A stretch of DNA of 64,000 nt, taken from assembly GCF_040365225.1 (NCBI RefSeq), contig NZ_AP028055.1:1922001-1986000 (forward strand), read 5' to 3'. Every line of letters starts with the position of its first letter. The first letter of the stretch is position 1. This stretch comes from Bacteroides sedimenti (lineage in GTDB: Bacteria > Bacteroidota > Bacteroidia > Bacteroidales > Bacteroidaceae). The notes beneath the pieces are model-generated. The model saw nothing but the letters and a program-made list of their open reading frames with translations, had not been told where the DNA came from and searched no databases. The translations under genes were made by a program, and so were the position numbers. Of the stretch, positions 25,993 to 34,203 are shown one piece after another.

Positions 25993-26150
25993 TGAATTTA
26001 TCCTTTTCGGAAAATGATTGTTTCCTCTTCCGCTTCCCCACTCTGTATTCTTCCACCCATAATCAAACACACCCATTTTACAGAGGTGAAAAGGGCGAAG
26101 TTAAAAGTGATATTCAGCTTATTACCTATAACAGCTCCAACTTGTAAACA

Positions 26151-26296
26151 ATTTTAGTGTCACTAGTGGCAGTAAAAAAGAGGTTTATTCGGTTTCAGAA
26201 AATGAAAAATGAAAATTCTTCAAAAAGATTTTTTTTGGATTTACGATTTACAGAACGAGAAAAAGAATGTTTTCTCTGCCACACTGCCACTAAAAA
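26151..26296. repeat. Hairpin element II, related to element I
   Basis: Inverted arms contain AGTGGCAGT (26165-26173) and ACTGCCACT (26283-26291), each beside a second GTGNCA-like copy, so the arms are again tandem short repeats. The AT-rich interior is related to that of element I (31 of 38 positions over the best stretch). The element lies 187 nt from the end of the YcxB-like gene. Confidence 0.65.
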
Positions 26297-26483
26297 TATT
26301 TACCTATCTTTTTATAGTGCACCATTACATTCTCATCGTTAGGGCATCTACAACGATTAACAGCTCATTATCAAACATATAGCAAAACAATACCAATACA
26401 ATAGCGAGGTCAGGTAAAAAACATCAGAACTAATTAGCTCTCCTAATAAACAAGGAGAAACAATACAGAAAGTGTGTGTTTCC

Positions 26484-27023
26484 TTATTTCCATTTCCAGT
26501 TCAGTTCTACATTCCAGATTATTCCCAAATTTTCTGTAACTTTTGCCAGTTCGCTCTTGAACCCTTCGTAATCTGCCATTTTACTTGGAACAACAATCGT
26601 TCCGCCATTCTTCATCCGTATAAACAAGTCGTCTTTTATCTCATAAATAAACGAAATCTCTGTGAGTCTGAGTTTCTCTTCTCCCGAGTAATCCTTTGAG
26701 ATAATATATTCATCTACAAATTCCACCTGACTAGTTACTCCGATTCTGTTCTTATAGTTTTCCTTAATATGGCTCTCATAATATTTTTTATACCTCCACC
26801 TGTTGTAAAAGGGATAAAAAAAGATGTTCAACCCAGCCACAATCAAAAAATAATATGAAACTAACTTATCCTCTTTACTTAGAAATATAAGTCCTAAACA
26901 CAGAAAAAGTACAGTGATAATTATCCAACTACGAATTCGCTTTGCTTTTATCGTTTTAGATTTTGATGCCGTGAAGAGCATAAATCTAAGAAAGTCGTCT
27001 TTCTCCAATTTTATCTGGTACAT
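26484..27023 (-). CDS. YcxB-like membrane protein
   Basis: The 179-aa protein has two adjacent transmembrane helices (about residues 31-50 and 56-75), followed by a basic segment and a C-terminal soluble domain of alternating strands (VEFVDEYIISKDYSGEEKLRLTEISF). This two-helix plus PH-like layout fits the YcxB-like family, whose function is unknown. It stands alone, divergent from the fusion phosphatase gene at 27245. The C-terminal domain is likely cytoplasmic. The assignment rests on layout and the TEISF and IVVPSK motifs, so it is moderate. Confidence 0.65.
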   Translation of the reverse strand: MYQIKLEKDDFLRFMLFTASKSKTIKAKRIRSWIIITVLFLCLGLIFLSKEDKLVSYYFLIVAGLNIFFYPFYNRWRYKKYYESHIKENYKNRIGVTSQVEFVDEYIISKDYSGEEKLRLTEISFIYEIKDDLFIRMKNGGTIVVPSKMADYEGFKSELAKVTENLGIIWNVELNWKWK

Positions 27024-27140
27024 AGTATTTTCAGTTGTATTTATAGCAAATATAACTTTTTCATTTGAGAATGGTCAAAACAGTCGCCACATTCTTTTTA
27101 AAAACCAAAAATAAAAAGAATATTTTGCTGCGTTTTATTA

Positions 27141-27148
27141 TACCTTTG
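27141..27148 (+). promoter_or_regulatory. -7 promoter element for the EEP-phosphatase fusion gene
   Basis: TACCTTTG fits TANNTTTG and would place the transcript start near 27155, giving a leader of about 90 nt. The nearest TTTG (27124-27127) is only 13 bp upstream, shorter than the usual 19-21 bp, so the match is partial. Confidence 0.4.
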
Positions 27149-27244
27149 CGGGACCTAAACTAATAGATACTAATATTTAAGTTCTTGAAAAAAGATAATG
27201 CCAACTAATATCATGAATAAACCAACATACTAATTTTCATTACT

Positions 27245-29107
27245 ATGAATAAATTTATCAACCTATCAGCACTTTTTTTGTTCGTATTCACTTCATTATT
27301 TGCTTCCGACAAATTCCCAAGAGAAAAGAATGTTGTTCGTATCATGTCTTACAACGTTCACAACTGCAAAGGAACCGACAATGAGTTTAACTATGATCGT
27401 ATTGCAAACATCATTGATGATGTAAAGCCGGATGTTGTGTCATTACAAGAACTGGATAGCGTTACAACCCGCAACAATGGCGTTTTTGCACTGAAAAAAC
27501 TCAGCGAGTTAACAGCTATGCATTACCTCTTTGCTCCGGCCATCAGTTTGCAAGGCGGCTCTTATGGAATTGGTATGTTATCAAAAGAGCGTCCCATTAA
27601 ATACCAAACAATACCTCTCCCCGGAAGAGAAGAAAGTCGGGTGCTGCTTATTGCCGAATTCAGTAAATATGTTTGCTGCGCTGTGCACATGTCATTGACC
27701 GATGCCGATCAGATAGCTTCGGTGGCAATTATAGAAAATGCACTGAAGGGTATTTCAAAACCGGTATTCCTGGCAGGTGACATGAACTCCGAATTCTCCT
27801 CTCCTACACAGATTGCGATGAGAAATATATTCAAGCCGCTCAGCAACCCAAATAAGAAAACATATCCTTCCGATGAAGCTAAGGAATGCATCGATTATAT
27901 TTACGCATACAAAGAGAACCAACATCAGTTTTCTGTAATCCAGAATCAGGTGATTCCCGAGAAAATAGCTTCCGACCATCTTCCTTTATTTACCGATGTG
28001 CGAATTGCAGCCGATGCTACCCAAATAATGCGTACCAAACCTTACTTGCAGAACCCGAACAATGGAGGTATCACTGTTTCGTGGCTGACCAATGTGCCTG
28101 TTCACAGCTGGGTGGAATACGGAACCAACCCTCAACATCTGGATTGCCGCACCGAAACGTTGATTGACGGGCAATCCGTATGCAATAATGAACATCACAA
28201 GGTGCGTCTTAAAAATCTGAAACCTGACACCAAGTACTACTATCGTGTTTGCTCGCAAGAAATAACTCTCTATGAGGCTTACAGAAAAGAGTTTGGTGCC
28301 ACAGCCTGTTCGGAGGTCTATTCGTTCTCTGTACCTGGCAGCAAAACAACCGACTTTACCGCTATCATCATGAACGATTTGCATAAGAATAAAAAGACAC
28401 TCGGCAAGCTGACCAATCAGATTAAAGGAATTGATTACGATATGGTTATATTTAACGGAGATTGCATAGACGACCCCAAAGACGAAAAATCGGCAGTCGA
28501 TTTTCTTTCTTATATGAACGAACAGGTTCATGCAGAAAAGGTTCCGGTCTATTATATCCGTGGAAACCATGAAATACGAAATGCTTACTCAATCCAGTTG
28601 CGCGACCTGATAGATTATGTTGGTGGCAATACCACTTATGGAGCTTTTAATTGGGGCGACTCCCGTTTTGTTTTACTGGATTGTGGCGAAGACAAACCGG
28701 ATACAACCAAAGTATATTATGGGCTCAATTCTTTTGAATCCTTCAGACGTGAGCAAACTGAATTCTTAAAGAAAGAATTATCGGGCAACGAATTTAAAAA
28801 AGCCTCAGCCAAAGTACTGATTCATCATATTCCTCTCTACTGCATGCCTTCTGATGAGTATACTCCCTGCAAAGAGATGTGGCATCCGCTCTTGAAAAAG
28901 GCATCGTTCAACCTGGCAATCAATGCACACAACCATAGTCTTGCTTTTCATCCAAAAGGAGAATGCGAGAATAACTTCCCGATAGTTGTGGGAGGTGGAC
29001 CTGACCTGGACAATGGAACCGTGATGATTCTGAAAAAGAGAAACTCAAAATTGACATTGACTGTGCTGAATACCGAAGGAAAAGAACTGTTAAATAAAGA
29101 GTTATAA
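27245..29107 (+). CDS. EEP phosphodiesterase fused to a purple-acid-phosphatase-like domain
   Basis: The 620-aa exported protein (signal ending LFAS) has three parts. Residues about 30-255 are an EEP domain (IMSYNVHNCKG, VSLQELDS, LAGDMNSE, SDHLPLF). Residues about 262-372 form a fibronectin-like purple acid phosphatase N-terminal domain (TVSWLTN, VEYGT, LKPDTKYYYRV). Residues about 375-600 form a metallophosphoesterase (MNDLHKN, NGDCIDD, IRGNHE, HHIPLY, NAHNHS). One chain could hydrolyse a phosphodiester and then the monoester. The neighbours (YcxB-like and a convergent GH35 gene) do not identify a substrate. It is the third EEP protein in the window. Confidence 0.88.
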   Translation: MNKFINLSALFLFVFTSLFASDKFPREKNVVRIMSYNVHNCKGTDNEFNYDRIANIIDDVKPDVVSLQELDSVTTRNNGVFALKKLSELTAMHYLFAPAISLQGGSYGIGMLSKERPIKYQTIPLPGREESRVLLIAEFSKYVCCAVHMSLTDADQIASVAIIENALKGISKPVFLAGDMNSEFSSPTQIAMRNIFKPLSNPNKKTYPSDEAKECIDYIYAYKENQHQFSVIQNQVIPEKIASDHLPLFTDVRIAADATQIMRTKPYLQNPNNGGITVSWLTNVPVHSWVEYGTNPQHLDCRTETLIDGQSVCNNEHHKVRLKNLKPDTKYYYRVCSQEITLYEAYRKEFGATACSEVYSFSVPGSKTTDFTAIIMNDLHKNKKTLGKLTNQIKGIDYDMVIFNGDCIDDPKDEKSAVDFLSYMNEQVHAEKVPVYYIRGNHEIRNAYSIQLRDLIDYVGGNTTYGAFNWGDSRFVLLDCGEDKPDTTKVYYGLNSFESFRREQTEFLKKELSGNEFKKASAKVLIHHIPLYCMPSDEYTPCKEMWHPLLKKASFNLAINAHNHSLAFHPKGECENNFPIVVGGGPDLDNGTVMILKKRNSKLTLTVLNTEGKELLNKEL

Positions 29108-29119
29108 GATAAAAAGGAA

Positions 29120-29158
29120 AAAGGCTATCCTTGAACTAAAAAAGTGAGGATAGCCTTT
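29120..29158. terminator. Bidirectional terminator between convergent genes
   Basis: Perfect 12-bp arms AAAGGCTATCCT (29120-29131) and AGGATAGCCTTT (29147-29158) with a 15-nt loop, A-rich on the left and T-rich on the right. It lies 12 nt after the fusion phosphatase stop and 27 nt beyond the GH35 stop, so it can end both transcripts. Confidence 0.8.
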
Positions 29159-29185
29159 GTTATTACAAACTCTGATGAACTTAAT

Positions 29186-32002
29186 TTACTTTGTTTCCCT
29201 CATTTCTGCATCGTTGGCATAAGGAGCTATCTCAACAGATTTTAGTTTGGCTCCGTTTGCACTCTGTCTTAAACCAAACACCAAAACATTCTTTTTACCT
29301 TTGCCAAAATTCAACCAACATTCCGGAAGATAGAACTCACGTTGAGGACCCACTTCCCAATGTCGGCCAATATTATGCCCATTCAACCACATATACCCAT
29401 TACCTGATGCGTTTATGAGTAATCGCCAAGGGATCCAGACTCCATTTTCTGATTCAGGCAACTCAAATTCAACTTTATACCAGGTGAAGAGTGCATCGTA
29501 TATACCTTTCGGCTGGATATTATTCCCTTTTCGAGGAATAGAATTAACAGTATCCAATGCTATTTTCTCCCATCCTTTGGTATTGGAACATCCTGTAATC
29601 CATCCATTTGTAACCCCTGAAAGATCTTTTGCAACTTCCCATTTCAATGGTTTCTCAATCTTCATCTGACGAAGCAAACGTACAGGTTTCAATATTCCAC
29701 CTGAGCCATTCGAATTGGTTACCGCCATAACAATCTGGTTAGCCCCCGGCTTGATAAAATCGACAATATTAGCGATAAAGGGTTTATCCCATTCATCGTG
29801 ACTGGCTACCAGTTTTCCATTCACATATAAAACACCTCGGTCGTCTATACATCCAAATTCCAGCATCGTTTTGCCATTTTTAATCATCTCAGGAGTAAAG
29901 TTTATCTGAGATCGATATACCGCTGTTGCATTTTTTCCCTGTAAAATCCAGGCAGCCGGCCATTTCGGTTTTGCAAGACCTGCAATCTGAAGCGTAGCCA
30001 AACCTGCAACAGTTTCATCATCAAGCATCATCTTTTCCCAGTTGTCTTCATTCGTTGAAGCTTTCAATATATCTTTTTCGTTATCGCTGGCTGCCAGTTT
30101 AACTTTCCACTGTTCTACAGGAGTGATTGATTCAACCTCTGGCCCAAGTCCTCCATTTCTCATACCTGATAATTCTTCCATCGGACGATAACCATGTGCA
30201 TGTCCTTGATTCTCATAGACTGCGACGATTTCATTTGTTCCAGCATGCAGTAGTCCTTTGGAGATAAAGGTATTATCGAATTCATTGATTGAAGCCCGGG
30301 GAGCAATCTTTCCATTAATCTGAATATACATGGGATCACCGGTAAACATATCAAAAACTATTGAACCGTATTTCTTTAACTCTTCCACTGTCAAATTAAA
30401 CTTGCTTTTGTAAAGAGAATACCGGCAATCGTTTACTCCCAGTTCGGGCAACGAAACAGCAGATCCAAGTGGTGTCCATCTGGCCTTGAAAGTCTCATTT
30501 TGTTTATAGGCTGTTGTAATACGTACTGAAGCAGGGATTTTTTTCGGACGTAAGATTTCATTTTGTTCTTTGGGAAACCACTCTCCTTTTGAACCATTAG
30601 TCTCTCCAGTATTAAGTACAAGCACTTTGCTATCCAACGCACCCAGTTCACATCTGAAACGAATTGGCTGTTGGTTAGTTAGTTTAAGGTTTATTTCATC
30701 AGAAAAAGTTGCTTTTTTATCTTTGTTCAAAACAAAGATATATTGTGTCCCATCAGTCGCACGTCTCATCCCGATAATCAGGTCTTTCGAAGTATTATCG
30801 GTACTAAACCCTACCGGTACAGAACGTGTAAGCCTGCTGCCATGAATGGCAAGAAATTCACCAATTGCTTTGGTTGTCAAAAATTTCTCCCCTGTTCCGC
30901 CATTTTCTTTCAATGCAGCACCATAATCGTAAGAGGTAGTCATGGTGCGCGCCCCCCAACCAGCAAAGTGGGTTCCTCCAAAAAACATATAATAATTCAA
31001 CCCTGTAGCCCCTCCGGCCATTGCCATTAAGGCCATACCACGGGCATGACGACCATCCAGATAATTATCCTCGCTCAACGATCTTCCAACGGTAGAAAAC
31101 CACCCCCCCTGAAGTTCGCAAACAAAAGCCGGAGCATCAGGTTGCTGGCGTTTCAGATCTTCAATGCGGTTTTTTGATTCCTGCATATTCCACCAAATGT
31201 ATTGATTGTCCATATCAAAAACCTGGCTGATTTGAGGATCTTTACAATCTCTGGCTTCCGGTGTTACACAGGTAAAAAGCGGGACATTAATTCCATTTGA
31301 TTTAGCTGCCTGATACAAGGCTTTCAGATAACGGATTTTTCCCTCGGAAGCCATGTCGAAATAGATGTATTCGTTTTCGAGTTGAACCAAAATGATTCCT
31401 TTGCCACCTTTCGGTTTATTGGTTATCTGTTCGGATGCAAAAATTGGACAAACCGCATCGTACCAGTGCTTCGACCATTTAATATATTCCGGATTATCAC
31501 TCCGCAACCAAAAGCTTGTTTCATATTTATCCGGGCAGAATTTCCCGAGCCAGCGTGGATGGGCACCTCCGGCCCACTCAGCACAAATAAACGGACCGGG
31601 ACGAACAATGGTATAAAAGCCAAATTCTTCCTGCGCCATTTTCAGCCAGGCTTTCAAATCAGAAAAGTCGCATTTTGAGAAATCATTCACATTCTTCGGC
31701 ATATTCATTTCGTGCCAGTTCCATGGAACATAAGTTTCAACAGTGTTAAAACCTGCTTTTTTGATTTTACGGAAACGATCTCGCCAAAGAGCTTTTGGAC
31801 AACGAAAATAATGAAAGGCTGCACTATAAATAAATACATCTTTCCCTTCAATGGTCATGCAATGACCATCATATCGAATTCGATCGGGATGCGAAAATTG
31901 CTTCGAAATACCTGAAGTTGTAGATACAGGTTCTGATGTGTTGTTCGCTTTTACCTGACTAAAGGTCAATAATATTAAAAAAATGTAGAAATGTTTTTTC
32001 AT
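29186..32002 (-). CDS. GH35 beta-galactosidase
   Basis: The 938-aa protein has a signal peptide ending VKAN. The GH35 catalytic domain spans about residues 40-370: IYSAAFHYFRCP, GFNTVETYVPWNWHE, RPGPFICAEWAGGAHPRWL, VQLENEY with predicted acid/base E211, and FVCELQGGWF with predicted nucleophile E296. The C-terminal half holds galactose-binding-like beta domains (ETFKARW, NGYMWLNGHNIGRHWEVGPQ). It should release terminal beta-galactose from plant or host glycans. It is longer than many bacterial GH35 enzymes because of the extra beta domains. It lies downstream of a terminator after the GH43 gene and has its own -7-like element. Confidence 0.92.
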   Translation of the reverse strand: MKKHFYIFLILLTFSQVKANNTSEPVSTTSGISKQFSHPDRIRYDGHCMTIEGKDVFIYSAAFHYFRCPKALWRDRFRKIKKAGFNTVETYVPWNWHEMNMPKNVNDFSKCDFSDLKAWLKMAQEEFGFYTIVRPGPFICAEWAGGAHPRWLGKFCPDKYETSFWLRSDNPEYIKWSKHWYDAVCPIFASEQITNKPKGGKGIILVQLENEYIYFDMASEGKIRYLKALYQAAKSNGINVPLFTCVTPEARDCKDPQISQVFDMDNQYIWWNMQESKNRIEDLKRQQPDAPAFVCELQGGWFSTVGRSLSEDNYLDGRHARGMALMAMAGGATGLNYYMFFGGTHFAGWGARTMTTSYDYGAALKENGGTGEKFLTTKAIGEFLAIHGSRLTRSVPVGFSTDNTSKDLIIGMRRATDGTQYIFVLNKDKKATFSDEINLKLTNQQPIRFRCELGALDSKVLVLNTGETNGSKGEWFPKEQNEILRPKKIPASVRITTAYKQNETFKARWTPLGSAVSLPELGVNDCRYSLYKSKFNLTVEELKKYGSIVFDMFTGDPMYIQINGKIAPRASINEFDNTFISKGLLHAGTNEIVAVYENQGHAHGYRPMEELSGMRNGGLGPEVESITPVEQWKVKLAASDNEKDILKASTNEDNWEKMMLDDETVAGLATLQIAGLAKPKWPAAWILQGKNATAVYRSQINFTPEMIKNGKTMLEFGCIDDRGVLYVNGKLVASHDEWDKPFIANIVDFIKPGANQIVMAVTNSNGSGGILKPVRLLRQMKIEKPLKWEVAKDLSGVTNGWITGCSNTKGWEKIALDTVNSIPRKGNNIQPKGIYDALFTWYKVEFELPESENGVWIPWRLLINASGNGYMWLNGHNIGRHWEVGPQREFYLPECWLNFGKGKKNVLVFGLRQSANGAKLKSVEIAPYANDAEMRETK

Positions 32003-32429
32003 TGGTAGTTATTATATTATTATTCAGTATAAAATTTTATGTTTACAATCATAATTACTGCATATATTGGAAGTCACTTATTTGATTTTTTCTTTAAAAA
32101 TTCAAATTTAGCTTCTTTCACATCTTTCAGGTTCTTTATCATGATAAAGACGTTTTAAAAAAGAAATTCCACATAGAAAATATCATTGGAATACGAATTG
32201 ACAGAGGTAATGGAAGCAAATTTTCTTCTTGCAATTACAAATTATAAGGTCTAAAAGTTACATAAATTCACCAATCCAATCAAAATAGGCCGGCAAGTAC
32301 CAATAGACAATGTTGATATGCGTTATTTCTTTTAGGATACTGAAATGCAGAAATCATACTCTATATAAAATAAAACAGCTCATAACAGTTGTTACTTTTA
32401 AAATAAAAACGAATTGCAATAAGAAAAGA
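32003..32429. other. Intergenic leader of the GH35 gene
   Basis: About 430 bp with no credible gene on either strand. It is AT-rich and contains a -7-like TAAATTTG on the - strand at 32110-32103. Nothing else recognisable was seen between that element and the GH43 terminator. Confidence 0.5.
32103..32110 (-). promoter_or_regulatory. -7 promoter element for the GH35 gene
   Basis: TAAATTTG on the - strand (plus-strand CAAATTTA) fits TANNTTTG, 101 nt before the GH35 start codon. No -33 TTTG was found at the expected spacing. Confidence 0.4.
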
Positions 32430-32472
32430 CAAGACGCATTGATAAAAATCAAAAGATTATCAATGCGTCTTG
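32430..32472 (-). terminator. Terminator after the GH2-GH43 pair
   Basis: Perfect 16-bp arms CAAGACGCATTGATAA (32430-32445) and its complement (32457-32472), with an 11-nt loop. On the - strand the stem is followed by TCTTTTCTTATT. It lies 47 nt after the GH43 stop and separates that gene from GH35. Confidence 0.85.
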
Positions 32473-32519
32473 AATAATTCAAATTTCACCAGACAATAAT
32501 ACTTTTTTAGAAAGGGTTT

Positions 32520-34118
32520 CTAATTGGCATTGTAGCGAAACCAGTTGTAGTCAACAAATCCACCAATGCCTTCATCCGTAGTAGAGTAGTTAAACAGAGC
32601 AAAACGGTTAGCAGTCCAATCAAAACCTAGTCCCATTTTCAACTCATCACCCATTTTTTTAAAATTTTTACCGTCGGTACTGTAAAAGAATGATGCCGTA
32701 AATCCAATATGAGTAACTGTAGCCTTAAACCAAATGGTGTTGCCAGTAAAATTATTAATCGTTGCAATGGTTTTTCCGTTATTCACCATAATTATTGATC
32801 GCGATTTATTTTCCTGTTTGATTGCCACAAAAGCATAAGGAGATTGAAAGACTCCAAAACCTGCTATATTTCCATTCTTCATACCTCGTACACTCATTTC
32901 TATGGTTCCTGACGAAGTAGGCCCCTGCACACGTTGAGTTAGTGTATTGCGAGCTTTTATAAGATCGGTGGCTTTATTGGCCTTCAAACGCATATAACCG
33001 CGACGTTCAACGAGCGTCCACTTTTCCGGATCGGGATTATGATTCCATTGCCACTGAAGTCCAAGTTCCGGTGAATTAAATTCGTCTGTTGTTGCAGGTA
33101 CTTTAATCGAATGTGTAACGCCAATATTTGGTTTTTTATATGTAATCACTCCTTTACCATTTACTCCTAGCATCGGCCATCCGTCCACCCAAGTAACCGG
33201 TTCCAGATTAGACGTGCGGCCGATAGGGCCACGATCCTGCATGATCATAAACCACCAAGATCCATCTTTTAGTTGAAGCATTCCTCCTTGATGCAGGCCA
33301 TTACCGGGATATGTACTATCATCGTTAATGATAACTTTTGACTCGTAGGGCCCATAAATACTATCAGAACGCAGACAAACCTGACGGCCGGTTGTACCAC
33401 CTGTTGAGCCTAAGATATAATACTTGCCATTAATTTTGTAAAAATGTGAACCCTCCAGATAAGGATAATCCCGATTACTGTATATTTTCTTTTGAGGAAC
33501 TTTCACCGAAAGCGCATCAGCATTCAACTCGGTAACATATAGAGTTGTTTGACCATGAGCCACATACACTCTACCATCATCATCAAAGAGAAGTCCGGGA
33601 TCGTAAAGGTATTCGGGAAAGATGGTGCGGGTCCAAGGGCCTTTAACATCTTTTGCCGTGCAGATTGAAAATTGTCCTTTATCTCTTCCAATACCATAGG
33701 GAGTACAAAAACCGGCATAAAATAGTCCATTATGATAGCGAATAGTGCTTGCCCAAGAACCATTAAGGTACATCTCGCCTCCTTTCATATCATACCGGGG
33801 ATCCTCATCATAGCGTGAGACCGCATAACCTGCCATTTCCCAGTTGATTAAGTCTTTCGATTTGGCAATAGGACAACCAGGTACGTAGTGCATGCTTGTT
33901 GAAATAAAATAGAAATCATCTCCTACCCGTATTATATCAGGATCAGGCCAATCACCCCACATAATAGGATTTGTAAACGTTCCATTACCATTGTCGGGGG
34001 TCCATACTTTTGTTAGAGTAGTCTTTTGTTGAGCATCCAGAACAGTGCTGAATGCAAATAAAAACATTGTAATGTACCAATAAATAGAAGTACTGAGTAT
34101 CTTCTTAAGTTCTTTCAT
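32520..34118 (-). CDS. GH43 beta-xylosidase/alpha-L-arabinofuranosidase, exported
   Basis: The 532-aa protein has a signal peptide ending VLDAQ. The five-bladed GH43 propeller covers about residues 45-340: TNPIMWGDWPDPDI with predicted base D59, YDPGLLFDDDGRVYV with the pKa-modulating Asp, and YLEGSHFYKING with the predicted acid Glu. A C-terminal beta-sandwich (about 350-530) follows, as in GH43 enzymes with a xylosidase-type second domain. The substrate is probably an arabinose- or xylose-substituted plant glycan. The gene is 85 nt downstream of a GH2 gene and close to the xylose operon, which favours pentose release. Exact specificity cannot be read by eye. Confidence 0.88.
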   Translation of the reverse strand: MKELKKILSTSIYWYITMFLFAFSTVLDAQQKTTLTKVWTPDNGNGTFTNPIMWGDWPDPDIIRVGDDFYFISTSMHYVPGCPIAKSKDLINWEMAGYAVSRYDEDPRYDMKGGEMYLNGSWASTIRYHNGLFYAGFCTPYGIGRDKGQFSICTAKDVKGPWTRTIFPEYLYDPGLLFDDDGRVYVAHGQTTLYVTELNADALSVKVPQKKIYSNRDYPYLEGSHFYKINGKYYILGSTGGTTGRQVCLRSDSIYGPYESKVIINDDSTYPGNGLHQGGMLQLKDGSWWFMIMQDRGPIGRTSNLEPVTWVDGWPMLGVNGKGVITYKKPNIGVTHSIKVPATTDEFNSPELGLQWQWNHNPDPEKWTLVERRGYMRLKANKATDLIKARNTLTQRVQGPTSSGTIEMSVRGMKNGNIAGFGVFQSPYAFVAIKQENKSRSIIMVNNGKTIATINNFTGNTIWFKATVTHIGFTASFFYSTDGKNFKKMGDELKMGLGFDWTANRFALFNYSTTDEGIGGFVDYNWFRYNAN

Positions 34119-34203
34119 AAAATTGGTTCTTATATTTATAATTGATTGTTTTGTGAATATTGGTTTTTAATAAGAAAAAATCTAGTTAGGTGTAAAATAA
34201 AAA

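Larger units (their letters stand above)
24965..26483. other. Non-coding, repeat-bearing stretch
   Basis: About 1.5 kb without a credible gene. It contains a hairpin element (25192-25328), a 22-bp periodic array (25675-25810), a 32-bp periodic array (25891-25992) and a second hairpin element (26151-26296). Reading frames at 25194-25379 and 26157-26342 are only translations of the hairpin elements. The stretch between 25330 and 25674 shows no clear structure. Confidence 0.6.

Noticed and set aside
25194..26342. Two reading frames of 61 aa (25194-25379 and 26157-26342) as genes
   Set aside because: Both only translate the two hairpin elements, have no ribosome-binding site or promoter, and their similarity follows from the related DNA repeats.
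27986..28570. 194-aa reading frame antisense to the fusion phosphatase
   Set aside because: It overlaps the clear fibronectin-like and metallophosphoesterase domains on the + strand and has no features of its own.
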